Source: JABMRP01 sp964444795 (GTDB taxonomy: Bacteria; Planctomycetota; Planctomycetia; Pirellulales; Thermoguttaceae). Taken from it: a stretch of DNA of 23,804 nt. Every line of letters starts with the position of its first letter. Positions within the stretch are counted from its first letter, which is position 1. The DNA lies in NCBI GenBank assembly GCA_964444795.1, contig CAYUIQ010000138.1, positions 1 through 23,804 of the forward strand, given 5' to 3'. This document shows positions 23,705 through 23,804 of the stretch, piece after piece. A program made the position numbers and the translations under genes. Under the pieces are notes generated by a model that saw only the letters and a program-made list of their open reading frames with translations, was not told the DNA's origin and ran no database searches.

Positions 23705-23804
23705 TCAATACTCCCGATCGGTGACAATCCCGGGCATCGGGATGGGGTACTTGCCGTCGGCATCGGCTTGCAGGGGGTCGGGCGAGGCCATCGTCCACGT
23801 GTCC
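23705..23804 (-). CDS. partial gene, C-terminus only (unrecognised)
   Basis: An open minus-strand frame enters from the right edge and stops at 23705-23707. The visible 32 residues include TWTMASPDPLQADADGK and end in MPGIVTDREY. Codon choice is strongly coding-like. The gene converges on the GH2 gene with a 10-bp gap. I do not recognise the family from this tail. Confidence 0.6.
   Translation of the reverse strand, partial: DTWTMASPDPLQADADGKYPIPMPGIVTDREY

Noticed and set aside
1..23804. CRISPR arrays, rRNA, complete tRNA genes, transposases or integrases
   Set aside because: No regularly spaced direct repeats, no rRNA-like stretches, no cloverleaf and no transposase or integrase motifs were found.

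Overview
The window looks like a high-GC chromosome segment from a planctomycete, probably of the Pirellulales type. That reading is inferred from gene content: two secreted Cys-type S1 sulfatases, a very large PQQ-type propeller protein, a secreted NPCBM / beta-propeller / hydrazine-synthase-alpha-like protein with two haem-c motifs, a Tat-exported Gfo/Idh/MocA oxidoreductase, a ThuA-like protein, a small EF-hand protein with a lysine-rich tail, and long intergenic inverted repeats. No 16S, tRNA or CRISPR sequence is present to confirm the taxon.

Layout. 90-452 (minus) is a secreted EF-hand protein, divergent from the three-gene operon at 691-3244 (plus). That operon encodes a DgcN-like D-glutamate N-acetyltransferase (DUF1611), a DgcA-like/dipeptide epimerase of the enolase superfamily, and a small HAD phosphatase, joined by ATGA stop/start overlaps. 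A second plus-strand operon (3368-6451) carries a ThuA-like secreted protein and two GT4 glycosyltransferases, with a good sigma70-type promoter at 3277-3305.

6537-9025 (minus) is a compact cassette of two unrecognised proteins and a calcineurin-like phosphoesterase. It is visibly more A/T-rich and differs in codon use from everything around it, and it looks like an acquired accessory module. 9026-9694 is essentially gene-free.

9695-19016 (minus) holds four secreted proteins: sulfatase, NPCBM/HzsA-like dihaem protein, PQQ propeller with an embedded methyltransferase-like domain, and a second sulfatase. From 19242 the strand switches to plus, with a Gfo/Idh/MocA protein and a 1003-residue GH2 glycosidase. 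The window ends in the C-terminus of a minus-strand gene.

How the parts may work together (inference). The sulfatases, GH2 enzyme, Gfo/Idh protein and ThuA-like protein fit extracellular or periplasmic degradation of sulfated polysaccharide. The dgcN/dgcA-like pair fits recycling of D-glutamate from peptidoglycan or environmental D-amino acids. The 6.5-9.0 kb cassette is the best candidate for an undescribed system. Three unrelated long hairpins (540-615, 11154-11254, 14219-14279) sit only between genes and look like dispersed genomic repeats.
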